Shown here: piece after piece, positions 1 through 12,249 of the stretch
Layout of the letters: each line of letters starts with the position of its first letter
Position numbering within the stretch: position 1 is the first letter of the stretch
Source: Siphonodentalium dalli
Taxonomy: Eukaryota; Mollusca; Scaphopoda; Gadilida; Siphonodentaliidae
NCBI GenBank assembly: GCA_032622095.1
Contig: CP136064.1
Span: 125,105,605 to 125,169,604, forward strand
Direction: 5' to 3'
DNA: 64,000 nucleotides
Program-made: the position numbers and the translations under genes
Notes under the pieces: model-generated
Databases searched by the model: none
What the model saw: the letters and a program-made list of their open reading frames with translations, nothing else
What the model was told of the DNA's origin: nothing

Positions 1-1029
1 TGAGTGGGAATTAGTTTCTCCATACGGTGGGTTAATACATTCGTACAATAAGGTTAGTAGCTATGGAAGTTTTGATATCAAGGATACTTCTAAAATAGTG
101 AAGAACAAGGGAGATTACCTAATATGATATACGTAAGTGATGAAATGACGTGGCACATCCTGTTTTAGTCAGACCACGGTCGCGGATAGTAGCGATTTTG
201 ACAGTATATGCGGATCAAGATTTAGGACAATTTTAATCGAAATGTTCAATGTATTGTATGTTATATTTTTTATTTTATAGATGCTCGTTGTCTAGAATGA
301 TAGTGGTTTCCGGGTGGATATTTCGCCTCGTCGGCGCCGTCATTCTGTTCAGACGAAAGACGGTGACGTTCAGAAGGTTGAGATGATTTCTCCTGGTGTT
401 TGAGTTAAGTTCTGAAACATATGGTGCTCGGGATCTGATTTCATTCAAACATGGCTACAGTTAGCCGATGTTGTGAAGTTTGTGTAAAAGTCATGTGTCT
501 GTGTGTTGTCACCTTTGTGGCAGGCAACATTGTTGCTAGAAAGCTCTTGTAACGATGTTAGAGGTTAGAGGTTGTTATAGCCTGGGTGGCTTGTGTTACA
601 TGTTATTATTAAAGTCTGGAAGTGTCTTGGTGGCTCATGGTGTTCTTGCACGAACCTTTAATATATATATATATATATAGTTTATTCATTCTTGCAGCCA
701 CCACATCAGGTGGTACAAAGAGAAGGCGTAACCAGTATATACATAAAACAAATTCCGACCATTATACAGTGAGCGGAGGCTGTTATGCAACTGAGTATTT
801 ATGTTTTATCAATGCCAACTTAACTTGGGCACACGGTATATAATATGGGCACACGGTATATAGTTTGACAAATATTTTTAAAACACTAGTATAGTGGATG
901 TTGAAAACATAGAGTAATGTACTTAATATCAATAAGAAGTGATTTATTGGGCGTAAGCGAGGAAGATACACGACGCTAATGTGTATCTTCGTTTACTGCC
1001 CTGGCGAATAGACGGTTGGCGTAATAATT
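1..1029. other. No gene recognised; (TA)n run and short duplication
   Basis: I see no coding region here. There is a short TA microsatellite near 658-680, and a duplicated block of about 20 bp (GGGCACACGGTATATA) at 827-862. The open frames crossing this stretch are short and show no family resemblance. Confidence 0.6.
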
Positions 1030-3940
1030 GTATAAACTTACAGGTTTTCCTCATAGTAGACGGTCGGGATATGCTCAATAGTAATTTCAAAGTTGTAATA
1101 ACTTCTACTGTAAATAGGGAATAAGTTATCTCGTTCTGATTTAAAATATGGACAGTCTATCAAACAGTGGAGTTCATCGGTAATAGTGTCACTACGGCAT
1201 ATTGAGCAAATACGGTCATTTCTTTTAATTTCGGTTTGGAGCATAGTTAAATCACATGTTTTCTGAGTATTCTATGAGTAGCTTATGCCACAATGATAAA
1301 AATTTCTCCTGAAACCGAGGATCCATGGCATTTTATGTTCACTATAATGTCAAGTAGTCGTAAGATAGCCAATAAATACTATTAGGAGACGTTTTGCCTA
1401 TGATTATGGAGCTCCAAAATTGAAGGATTTTCGTTTTAATAGTGATGTCAATTGGCTTGCGATCGGTTACAATATACATATAATTTGGGGTTGATGATTT
1501 CATGCACAACTGTAACTTTACAAAATTTATGGTGAACCCACTCAATGCTATTATGTATATGGTCCATATCAACAACCATATACCAAAAACAATTCGAACA
1601 TGGTTTTAATCGATATGTCATTTTTCTGCCAACTTTAATGAGTTGATACATGGCTGATATTGCTTTTTCGCAGATTTTTTCTTTCGAATAGTTAAATTAT
1701 ACTCTTAGATAACAGAAATGTTCTACGAACTCTATTCTCGATTTTTTTTTAAATAGCTGGGAAATTTTACGGTTTTCTCCTTGAAAATTACATAAGTTTA
1801 GATTTCCTTACATCACCTTTAGTTTCCATATATCACAATAATCGGAGAATAAATGTAATTGCAGTTGTAGGTCTTCTGCTGAGTCGGCAAACAAGACTGT
1901 ATCATCAGTATGTAATAACGTTACAATTTTCTTTCCTCTATCTCGCATGTAAGAAATTCGAAAACCGTTCACATTGGCTTCCATTATGAAACTTTCCAGA
2001 TCATTGACATATAAAGCAAAAAGAAAAGATGATAAGTTCACACCTGCCGTAAGCTAATGATTGAATACTCTGGATTTTATACCCTTATACATATTAGTCA
2101 AAAGTCTCAGGATTTTTCCGTCAATATTATAGTGTGCTGTTTTTTATTACCAAAGACCTTGTCTCCATATATTGCCAAAGGCCTGTTTGCAATCTATAAA
2201 TGCGCATATGATGGTCTTAGAATTGTTATTACTCTATTGTATTAGATAATTCAGAACATACAAGCTATCCACTCTGAATGTGTGCTATCAAGTCATTATA
2301 CTGTCAGAAAATGTTTTAAGTCGGTTAAAATAATTTAAGGCTGTAAATAATTTACTAAAGCAGCTAACGGTGGTGATACCCCTACAATTGTCTTGATCAG
2401 CTTTCGCTCCTTTTGTCTTATAAATAGGTCAAATATTACCAGTCAACCACGAATTGGGTATAACTTCAGAGTTGAGTATTAAATTGAAAATACGTATATA
2501 ACCTGGCATCATGTCACCTCTACTATATTTTAGATATTCATCATCAGCGACAGATTTGTTGTTTTTAACCGATTTATGCATACGTCTGTTTCATTTTCCG
2601 TAAGCATTCCTAAGCATATCATTATTTTCGTTAGGATTTTGTGCTAATATGCATTCGTTCGTGTGTTCATCTCCCTGATTTAAATTATAAAAAATGTTGT
2701 GCTATACTATCTAATTCTATGTTCGCGTTGTGCTATACTATCAAATTCTATGTTCGCGTTGTGCTATACTATCAAATTATATGTTCGTGTTGTGCTATAC
2801 TATCAAATTATATGTTCGTGTTGTGCTATACTATCAAATGCTATGTTCGCGTTGTGCTATACTATCAAATTATATGTTCGCATTGCGTTATACTATCAAA
2901 TTCTATGTTCGCGTTGTGTTATACTATAAAATTGTATGTCCGCGTTGTGCTATACTATCAAATTCTATGTTGTCGTTGTGCTATACTATCAAATTCTATG
3001 TTCGCGTTGTGCTATACTATCACATTCAATGTTCGAGTTGTGTTATACTATAAAATTATATGTTCGTGTTGTGTTATACTATCAAATTATATGTCCGCGT
3101 TGTGCTATACTATCAAATTCTATGTCTGCATTGTGCTTTTCTATCAAATTCTATGTTCGCGTAGTGTTATACTTTCAAATTCTATGTTCGCGTTGTGCTA
3201 TACTATCAAATTCTATGTTCGCGTTGTCGCAGTACTTACTACCTCCATTAACTGTCTTCCAAAACTTGTTCGGGTCATATTTTATGAGTATCCATTTTTA
3301 GTTTTTTGCTTTCGCGAAATTTCTTCAAAGCCAAATTCATACATGGTTTGTACTGTGTTTCGCATTCTTTCAAGTATGATTTATTCACCACTGTTTGTTT
3401 ATTTTTTGCAACTGCGTCTGGCTTTTCTGTATTCTATGCGACTCCCTTGCATTCGGCATAGAACCATTGGTTATTTCTCTTACCCTCACCTAATTTGTTT
3501 CTATTTCTATTACGTTTGTCGTTACCGTTAGCATCATTCGCCACATTAATGAGGACATTACTAATATCATTAACTAACTCGTCAATGATGTATTGACTGT
3601 AATCGGTTGGCGAAGTGTTATCTAATTATTTATTAGGTGTTCAATCGACTGCCGATCCAAATATTTGATATAATCATCATTTTTTCTCCTGGTCCCATCT
3701 TTTTGGAATATTTTTTAGATGTGTGTGTATCATGAAGACTTAAAATGTAATTAATATCATCGTAATGTGAAGGAATGATCTTTAAGTGCATTGGCGCTTT
3801 ATATATCCCATTTGGGGGATAGTTGCGTTGTCTGCAAATAATGGTGTTCTTGCAAGATTTGGATATAACTAATCTAGAAGTGCATCGGTGGAATAGTTTC
3901 AGAGGTGGATGCCTGCACGTGGGAGTCAAGGATTAGTCAT
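1030..3940 (-). pseudogene. Decayed non-LTR retrotransposon (LINE), ORF2-like
   Basis: Read from high to low coordinates, this is a broken LINE polyprotein. A weak endonuclease-like part lies at 3930-3560. The linker at about 3540-3231 includes DPNKFWKTVNGG, the usual D-P-x-x-FW motif ahead of the polymerase. The reverse transcriptase at 2640-1808 includes KNNKSVADDEYLKY, PIYKTKGAKADQDNCRGIT, NLSSFLFALYVNDL and the catalytic box HTDDTVLFA (normally YADD) near 1900. A C-terminal region at 1650-1260 includes KFCKV and STPNYM. It ends in a Cys-rich tail, CSIC...H.LIDCPYF, at 1244-1140. Frameshifts and stops occur throughout, and a 31-bp tandem array splits the linker from the polymerase. Family knowledge places it among CR1/Jockey-type LINEs, but I cannot name the clade. 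It is inactive as read. Confidence 0.85.
2690..3231. repeat. 31-bp minisatellite, about 17 copies, inside the LINE
   Basis: A head-to-tail array of a 31-bp unit (plus strand starts GTTGTGCTATACTATCAAAT) with low divergence between copies. On the minus strand one unit reads ANIEFDSIAQ. The flanks continue in frame as GGSKYCDN before the array and HF..NLNQGDEH after it, so the unit is a piece of the LINE coding sequence itself. Since 31 is not a multiple of 3, all three frames stay open on both sides; this explains the long overlapping open frames at 2641-3531, which are not genes. Confidence 0.93.
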
Positions 3941-6900
3941 CGAAAACCAGGCAAATGAGTCGGCAAAGCATTGAAATGCATCGGTAATAGACAGACAGCA
4001 AACAGTATCTTCCTAAACGACCAGTAAAACTCAGTCTAAACTGGATATTCCAAATCGGACCATATTGTTCGTTCTAATACAATACTACATCTTTTCGATA
4101 ATGCTAGTGCACATATCCCATGACATGGCTCTTGTTTCGATCTCGTTTTTGTTTTAACTTTTTATTTGTAATTAAGCACAATACAAAAGGGATTGGGAAA
4201 AGTTACAAAAATCTACTTTGCTCCTCTTTCTATTTACAATAAATTCATGCATAAATTAACACATTTGCAAAGAAAAAACATAATCACACAATTTAACATA
4301 ATTGTGTACATTGACACGAATTGTAATATGTAAAGGTGTTGGGGAGTTATGTGCCAATACAGGGATGTATGTGTGTTTTTTGCTGGCGTGGCTAATTGGC
4401 TCAAGTTTGATATCGCCCATTAGTTTGATCTATCAGGCTTCGAATCGTGTTGTCGCTGTTATAGGTCGATGTACTGCCTTGAAGAAAATTGTATTTCTTC
4501 CAGACGAGTGTCGGGAATTCCAATTTCATTTGCGCATACATGTATTAATTTTATATCACATCGGATAAGGTAGCTTTAATGCCTGTCATTTTGGCCGAAT
4601 TCTTGCAGTACACGAAAGTAGTAGGACTACATCAGACTCAGAGAAATGAACGCAATCATACCCAATTTCCGAAAGAGTATTAACAAAAGGTCCGATGCAG
4701 ACGGCAATGACACTTAGAAGCACTAGATGTTTATCAGAAAACGCGTTCGTGTGGCAGGGACGCGTGACTCCCTTTCAAAACATCGGCGCAGCAGTTGTGG
4801 TCCCTTATTAGACAGAAACCGACCAAGTGTAAGTTGGCAGCGGTGAGCGATGGGTGTTCTTCGTATGGAACAGGCTATACTCTGATGTGGCTAATTACAT
4901 TGGGGAAAACGCGAACCAATTGCGACACTTACACTAAAGGAGTTAACAAGCCCATAAGGGACAACAACCAGATATGCTGCCATTGACATGCAGATCGGTT
5001 ATTAGCAATTACTAACTTATAATGTCACCATTGTTGGTACTATGTAACGTTAATATGCGAATGGCCTGCAATGGCAGCAATAATTGGGCATTGCAGCCAC
5101 AACATTTCTGGAGATCGATCGCAGCTTTAGTTCCAGCACAATGAATAATGTGTCAATAAATTGCAACCAAGATACACAATATACAGCAACTTTTGTCCAT
5201 TCACGGCCAAGTTGTCGGAGGAATCGTCATTTCGGGGGGTTTCACGAATTGCACCGTGGAGTTCTTTTCACATTGATCAATAAATCTGAGATTAGGTCGG
5301 CATTTTGTCAATATGCGTGGTGCTATACATTTTCGAATTGACTTGAACACACTTTACATACATCCTCTGTTTCTGTTGTTGCTCTGTGAAAATCTACTCC
5401 AGATTATGTTGAAATTATTTTCTTTGTTCGATTGTACAACAATGACTGAGGAAAATTCCTCCTTATATGCATTCATACATTGTAATAATAATATGTTCGT
5501 TTAAAGTGTAATTATCCGCCGCGCTCATTTAAAATAATACTAATAATATTAAATATCTAATCATTTGTGGTCGACCGCACCGGGTCGTCTTCGCATTGGA
5601 TCGTCTTCATATGGGGTCGACTTCACATGGGCCCGACTTCACTTGAAGTCTTTTCACCAATTGGTCACATTATTTTGTAAAACTTCCATTGGCTGATTGA
5701 GTCACTTTTAAATGTTTAGTATTGGTACCGGTATTTACATTCCGGAATATCCCTGAGGATTCGTGTCTACTAATGCGCAAGATCACCCCCGGTTGCACCG
5801 GGGGTGATCTCGCATGTTCGGGCCGACTACTATAGTAAGTCAAAGGCGGCTGACCATATACTTTTTGCTTTCAATTTTTAATTTAATTAATATTGCAAAA
5901 GATAGCCTTTACTAGTATAAAAAAAATATTCCCTCTTACAGGCGAGTGGATAAATTAATTGCGTGATTGGTTGTAATCAGGTATCTCTTAACGGGGTATC
6001 TGAGTGGCATGGCTTCACTGTATAGAGGCTTAGAAGTTATTATTAGAGCAAACCCTGAGTGAAGCAGAACAAGTGCGATAGCACCTGACCTATATAATTA
6101 GCATCCAGCAAGCGGATGCCCAACATAAACTTCATAAATTGTGTAATCAGAACATTGTATGGGTGTCAACGAACTTTTAGCGTCTTATTTTTTGGCTTTT
6201 TGATGATTAAAATGCGTCTACGTAAATAGACAACATAAAATACAATTAAGAAAGAACACTCTATATATCCCGTCTATGCTTTCCGATGTCCAACGCTATG
6301 ACATTTAACTACTGTTAACCGGCTATTGACTCATGGAAATGTTGGGCCTGTAAAACGCAATATTTTTCAATCTAGCTCGCGACTGGAGAATTTTGATAGC
6401 CGTAACACAGGTTAATGAATAAACATAGGAAGGCAATGTAATTCATCGAAATTGATGACAAGTGGTGCAATTTCAACTCAATGCATATTTTGTTGTGTTT
6501 ATCTTAGACTGTTGTTACATCTTCGCCCAGGAAAGACGCAATTCATTCTGGTACTTTGTTATTGATTGTTATGGAATTGATATGTTCAATATTTTGGAAA
6601 CATTGAGTGATGAAACGTTTCTTGCGTACTGTTTTGGCGGATGCATAAGCACGGCGGTTAATCTAGTTTGCAACGAAGAACAATTCTTCAGATCCTGCAT
6701 ACGATTTATCTGCGATTTATGTGCGAGTTGAGTATTCTCTAGAAAACCTTCATCTCCAGTCGATACGTTTCTGGAGTGAATAGTTAACTTCTACATACAC
6801 ATATGCAGGCTCTCCTCAAGTCACTAAATTCCGTTTCCCATTTACGTGATCTCTCAGGAATATGTACTGCTTATTATTATGATATAACCTACATAATTAT

Positions 6901-7820
6901 ATTATATGATGTCACATTTGAATATTTTGTAACCAATACTACATATTTTCTGTATCACCAATACCTACCATTGTATATTGTTTGTATATATTTCATCTCC
7001 AATAATGGAGGAATAAAATCATCTGTCTGTCTGTTATGACTCACACAATGAAATTTTCGTTATTATTACGATCGTTGGGGCCACCGATTGTGAGATGAAT
7101 GGAAACATTTATCGAATTATCAGCTAGATGGCTCCAAAATTGCGTTTTAACTGTCAAATTTCGCTAAAATGTATAATTTCAATTATAAGTTACCGTCACA
7201 AATCAGTCAAGAACCACCATAAATCGGCGATAGAACGACTCCCGATGTAGCAGTTCATACACTGTGGCTTTTGCGTGAATACGAGAATTGTCATGAGTTG
7301 GTTCAAGCAAATACCGATTTTCCAGAATCGGCTTTGCGTGTACCGACGAATGACCGAATTCCCGTAATAAGTCAAAACCCTGGCGTAGGTTTCCTTTTTA
7401 TTATATGCGTTTGCGTTATTTCAATTACCATTTATTCTTTCAGGCCTAGCCATTGGTTTGCTAACTTAAATGTAGACGAAAACCAATCGGCTGATTGTCA
7501 ACGGACGACATTGAATGAAGGAAGCTGCGTTTCTGTATAGCAAATTAGTTCCCCTTATGTCCTCACAAGTAATGGTCGCCAAGAGTGTATTAATATAAAA
7601 TAGTTTAATATAAATAGCACAGACTATGAAGTTTTATTAATAATCCCACTTCAAATAACATTAATAACAACTTTATACCATACTATTCCGGTGTCGTTAT
7701 GGCGTATTCTTTTTGTTAGAGCACCATACCGTGATTGGAGGTAATTTATTAATTAATTATTGATACGCCGTTTATTTTCTGGCCATTTTGAGCTATTTCT
7801 CTGTAAAGCATATAATACCA
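3941..7820. other. No gene recognised; hairpin and minor repeats
   Basis: No coding region could be supported. Short diverged repeats of GGGTCGTCTTCGCAT-like words occur at 5569-5652, and a strong hairpin lies at 5780-5810. The open frame at 7271-7540 starts at TTG, contains what could be a tiny intron (GTAGGT...TTCTTTCAG, 7385-7443), and matches nothing I recognise. Confidence 0.5.
5780..5810. repeat. Perfect 14-bp-arm hairpin
   Basis: AGATCACCCCCGGT is followed by a 3-base loop and its exact complement. The pairing extends imperfectly outward (ATGCG on the left, CGCAT on the right). The G+C-rich stem stands out in AT-rich flanks. It could be a transposon terminal hairpin; no partner element was identified. 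Confidence 0.8.
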
Positions 7821-7824
7821 TCTA

Positions 7825-9030
7825 GATGACACCAAAGGGGTCTACTAGGGGTAGCTATTACGAGAAAGATAATGGTGCGGGTTAGAATTTTCTAAAGTGA
7901 TGCCGTTGTTGTCAGGGGCAGAAAAGGGGGAGGGGCAGAAAAAAAATAATGTCGCCGATTGCCACCAAACTTGTATATAATCATCCCCATAATATGAGGA
8001 ATCTAATGGTGTGGTTTAAATATGTCAAAGATCGCACCGTTCACGTCAGGGATGCCCGGAAGGGGAGAGGGGCAACAAAATTGATCAAAAATAATTTTAG
8101 CGCCGAATTCCACCAAATTGATGCACATTCTTCTGAGATCTTCTCCATGCATGATACAAGGAATCTTATTGTGTGATTTAAAGACACCAAATTGGGTGGG
8201 TACTAAATCTGATAAGAATTGTTTTAGTCGCCAATTGACACGAAACTTATACAAATTCATCCCCATGGTATGAGGTGTCTAATGGCGTGGTTAAAGCTGT
8301 CAAAAGTGGCGTCATTCGAGTCAGGGTGCACTGAAAGGGAGAGGGGCACCAAAATTGATACACAATATTTTTAGCGCCAATTTCCACCAAATTGATACAA
8401 ATTCTTATCCCTGATATGAGGAATCTAATCGTGTGATTTTAAAGACGTCATATTGGTGCTGCTTTGGTAAGAGATGGGGGTGGGTGGGGTGGGCACTAAA
8501 TTTGATTAAAATTTGTTTAGTCGCGGATTAGCACCAAACTTTCAAATAATAATCTCCATGATATCAGGAGTCTAATTGTGTGGTTCAAATATGTCAAAAT
8601 GTGGGGCCATTCGAGTCAAGGGTGCCTAGAGGGTGAGAGGGACATAAACATTGATAAATACTATGTTTAGCGCCGATTTCCACCTGATTGATACATATTC
8701 TTCTCCGTGATACGAATAATCTAATCGGGTGGTGTAAATGCGCCAAATTGGTGCCTTTTGGGTGAGAGATAGGCAATGGTGGCCCTAAATTTGATACGAA
8801 TTTGTATATTCGCCAATTTTCATAAATTTTATATATATTCATCTCTATAATGAGTCTAAGTGTGTGGTTAAATGATGTCAAAAGTGGCGCCAATTACCAT
8901 CAAACTCATACACGTTCTTCTCAAATGATACAATGAATCAAATATTTGCGAATATCTGTCTGTGTTCTATATATATAACTTTAAGGGTACAATCGAGATG
9001 GCACCAATGCGGTCTAACAGGGGTAACTTT
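7825..9030. repeat. Diverged tandem array, about 285-bp higher-order period
   Basis: A block containing CACCAAACTT..TAT..AATCATCCCCAT..TATGAGGAATCTAAT and then GTCAAA..TGGCGCCATTCGAGTCAGGG recurs near 7965, 8236, 8530 and 8815. A half-unit variant (CCACCAAATTGATACAAATTCTTC) lies between. Edge words GATGACACCAAAGGGGTCTA at about 7825 and GATGGCACCAATGCGGTCTA at about 8997 frame the array. Copies are diverged and interrupted by small indels. The few open frames inside are repeat artefacts. Confidence 0.8.
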
Positions 9031-9566
9031 TTACGAGTAAGATATATACTCATGAAAATGTAATATGAGTTTAAAGAGTATAAACTAATTGAATAATGGT
9101 GCGTGTTAAAGATTTCTAAAGTGACGTTGTTGGTGTCATGGGAGGGTCTATTTTAACGCAGATTTCGACCAAATTGATATATTATTTTCTCCGTGATACG
9201 AGGAATATAAACGTGTGATTTAAAGACGCGAAATTGGTACCGTTTGGGTGAGAGATGGGGGGGGGGTAATAACTATGATAATAATTTGTTTAGTTGCCGG
9301 TGTTCATGTTTCATGCTATAACGTATGAAGTATACGCAGTTGTAAATGAATAAATACTTCTTTATTGGTGGGACGGATTAAACGTGAGAAACAAAATGAT
9401 AATCGCTCCGACATGACAAGGTGGGCCACTACTTATATTCCATGTGTAAGAATCATGTTTTGTGATGCCATTTTGATATACAATTTATGAGAATACGTAT
9501 AACACTTTGAGAGCAAGAGTATTCTCTATTCCTACCAAATATATATCTATTATATATTTTTGGGAA

Positions 9567-9630
9567 ATATGTGTGTGTGTGTGTGGGGGTGTGGGGGTGT
9601 GCGGGTGTGTGTGTGTCTGTCTGTGTGTTC
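9567..9630. repeat. GT-rich microsatellite
   Basis: An imperfect run of GT dinucleotides mixed with GGGGGTGT, directly before the HINE-like element. Confidence 0.9.
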
Positions 9631-10142
9631 GCGATGGACTCGAACACGGCCGGGGAGTGGCATGGGCCCATTAATTTGCCCGTGCGACGTGACCTTGACC
9701 TTGAAATCGGGTCATTTCAAGGTCAAACGCCCGAGTATCACGGGATTTCGATGAAAATTAGTGTCTGGGGATACTTTCGTATGTGGAGTGTCGTAAGCCT
9801 ATTCGTTTGCCAGTGCGACGTGACCTTGATATCGGGTCAATTCATTGTCAAATCGCGAATTTTTATGGGATTTCGACGAAATTTGATACGTGGGGTTACT
9901 TTTGTCCACTGAGTGTTTTGGACGGGTCAAATCGTGACCACGACCTGACCTTGACCTTCAAAATGATCAGTTCAAGGTCAAATCGGGTAAAACCGGATGC
10001 ATTTCGATGGGTACTTTTGTCCGGGTCAAATCGTGACTCCACCTGACATTGACCTTCAAAATGGACAATTCAAGGTCAAATCGCGCAATTCGCCGAAAAG
10101 CAGAGGGGAAACAGCCCGGACGAAGTCGGGTCCACCTGCTAG
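9612..10142 (+). mobile_element. HINE/Helentron-like non-autonomous element, copy A
   Basis: This starts with a TCTGTCTGT-type leader and continues as repeated blocks of about 100 bp built on GACCTTGACCTTCAAAATGG and CAATTCAAGGTCAAATCG. It ends with a short hairpin (CCGGACGAAGTCGGG) just before CACCTGCTAGT. A terminal hairpin and CTAGT-like end with no terminal inverted repeat is the pattern known for Helentron-associated elements. There is no Rep/helicase coding sequence. The assignment is by structure; the left boundary is approximate. Confidence 0.65.
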
Positions 10143-10159
10143 TATATACATATATTGGG

Positions 10160-10692
10160 ACTTCTGCCTGTCTGTCTGTTTGTTAGCAATGGCCGGGAAA
10201 ACTGCCGGACGGATTTCGACGAAATTTTATACCTAGGGGTACTTTTGTCCGGGAGTGTTTTGGACTGGTCAAATCGTGACCCCGACCTGACCTTGACCTT
10301 CAAAATGGTCAATTCAAGGTCAAATCGCGCCTTTCGACGGGATTTCGAACAAATTTGATACCTAGGGTGCTTTTGTCCGGGGAGTATTTTGGATGGGTCA
10401 AATCGTGACCCCGACCTGACCTTCAAAATGGTCAATTCAAGGTAAAATCGCGCCTTTCGACGGGATTTCTACGAAATTTTATACCTATGGGTACTTTTGT
10501 CCGGGTCAAATCGTGACTCCGACACGACCTTGACCTTCAAAATTGTCAATTCAAGGTCAAATCGCGCCTTTCGATGGATTTCGATGTTATATCCACGGAG
10601 GTTTTCAGAACCAGCTATTTGAAAATTGGTATCTGAAGTGCGGATGAAAGCAGAGGGGAAACAGCCTGGACGAAGTCGGGTCACCCTGCTAC
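10160..10692 (+). mobile_element. HINE/Helentron-like non-autonomous element, copy B
   Basis: This is a second element of the same family, directly downstream in the same orientation. It starts near TGTCTGTCTGTTTGTTAGC, followed by GGCCGGGAAAACTGCCGGACGG. It carries three or four copies of the roughly 100-bp GACCTTGACCTT block and ends with the same AAAGCAGAGGGGAAACAGCC motif, hairpin (GGACGAAGTCGGG) and CCTGCTAC end as copy A. The tandem arrangement resembles end-to-end insertions reported for this class. Confidence 0.65.
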
Positions 10693-10694
10693 TA

Positions 10695-11515
10695 ATAGCA
10701 TAATTATACGCATATAGGTTTTATTTTGTGGAGGATTATGGTTCTGTCAACCGCTAGACCATATTATGGGAGTTGAAAGTTTTTTGGTTCATGAAACTGT
10801 GCATCAGTTAGTTCCAAGATGAAGAACACACAAGCCCGGCAAAAACAGATAATCGTATCAAGAAACGCGAATCATGGTATCCTTCCTTTGCGCCGATCAT
10901 TAAGCTACACTGCATCGAACCACCATGCATAGCCAATGCTAACATAATGCGCTATGACCGACAGGGGAGGTCTGTACACATACGATGTTAGATAAGGAGA
11001 TTTTAATTGTGAACTACTAAATTTGTGACGGTAACATGTGGTCAGAACACTGAGTCCCTAATGATTTTATTCCATTAGAAACTTACATATCTATTCCATA
11101 TAAGGCACTATGGTGAACATGGTTCGGGAATATATGGAAACATGAACGACCTATGTAAGTGTCTCAATGTTATTGTCAGATATTTCCCCAACCAACAAAC
11201 TGATGCAACCAACAAACTTAATTGTTTTAAACCACGTGGCGGCATAGGTTGTTATGTTTCATGGTGGACAAAAGACCGAACAAACATTGGAATTAATTTA
11301 ACGACGAACCCGAACAAAGCGCGCGCACGCGTAGAAACCATCGACTTCTAATAATCAAGACAAACTTGCACAGATACCAACATCGGGTTACCATCAGTGG
11401 TCACGAAACAACGAAACAATCTCTGGATTGTGCAATGGAGTAAGTGTTCACTTAATTGTGTAAGTTGGTGCCCGCCATACCATCCTCAATGGGCTGCTGA
11501 ACCCAGAGGTCCGAA
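10695..11515. other. No gene recognised
   Basis: Anonymous sequence. The 69-residue open frame at 11142-11351 has no family resemblance that I can see. Confidence 0.5.
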
Positions 11516-11517
11516 TC

Positions 11518-11900
11518 GGCATCTCTGGTTTAGACTAGGTTTTATTCTAGACCAGGTTTAACTCCAGTTTAAACTAGGTTTAAGTAGGGTTTAAACTTGG
11601 TTTTACAGTAGTTAAACCAGGTTTATGGGAGTAAAACTGGGTTTTAGCGTACTTAAACCAAGTTTTGTGATAAACTCAGTTTAAGTTGAAACTAGGTTTT
11701 ATTAACGTGATAAAGTTATGGTAATATTACTAATAGTTTGTGGTGAATTGGCTATATAATCATCAGTATAAGCTTAGGTATATATGATTTATACGTACCA
11801 TACGTCTCGCCTCGAACATACACCTTTAAATATACTTTGAAAAAAATTCAAAGTTAAACCACCCTACCCCAGGTTTGACTAAAACCTAGTTTTTTGGGTT
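11518..11900. repeat. Cluster of AAACCTGGTTTA-like palindromic words
   Basis: About a dozen variants of AAACTAGGTTTA / AAACCAGGTTTA on both strands, spaced roughly 20 bp apart in 11525-11705. The same words recur inverted at 11867-11900 (CCAGGTTTGACTAAAACCTAG). The outer pairs could be terminal inverted repeats of a small element. No target duplication was identified. Confidence 0.7.
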
Positions 11901-12249
11901 TAATTATTCGGCCGATATTTTTCGCCCAATATTGATGTTGTTTCTTCGTGAATATGGGAGTGTTTATTTTAAATTGGGGGAGGCGTTTATGCGCGGGCGT
12001 TTGTCACTCAATGTAGATGCAGGAGAGTCTTAGTGGAATTCGGGGAGGCGATGTCGGTACTTATGAGATAAATTCTAACAAAATATGTGTCAGTGTGATG
12101 GATGATTTCTTGCTATATATGTCTGTTTGCAATTCGCTCGTTCGGATGTCGATTTGGCGGCTGAGAGCATGGCGGGATCGGACTGATCAGATTGACACGT
12201 TAGACACGAACATGACTTTTGAAACTGATTCCTTATTCACAAAAAGGTC

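Noticed and set aside
2641-3531. Long plus-strand open frame of 296 residues
   Set aside because: It is produced by the 31-bp tandem repeat, which stays open in three frames. The underlying coding sense is the minus-strand LINE.
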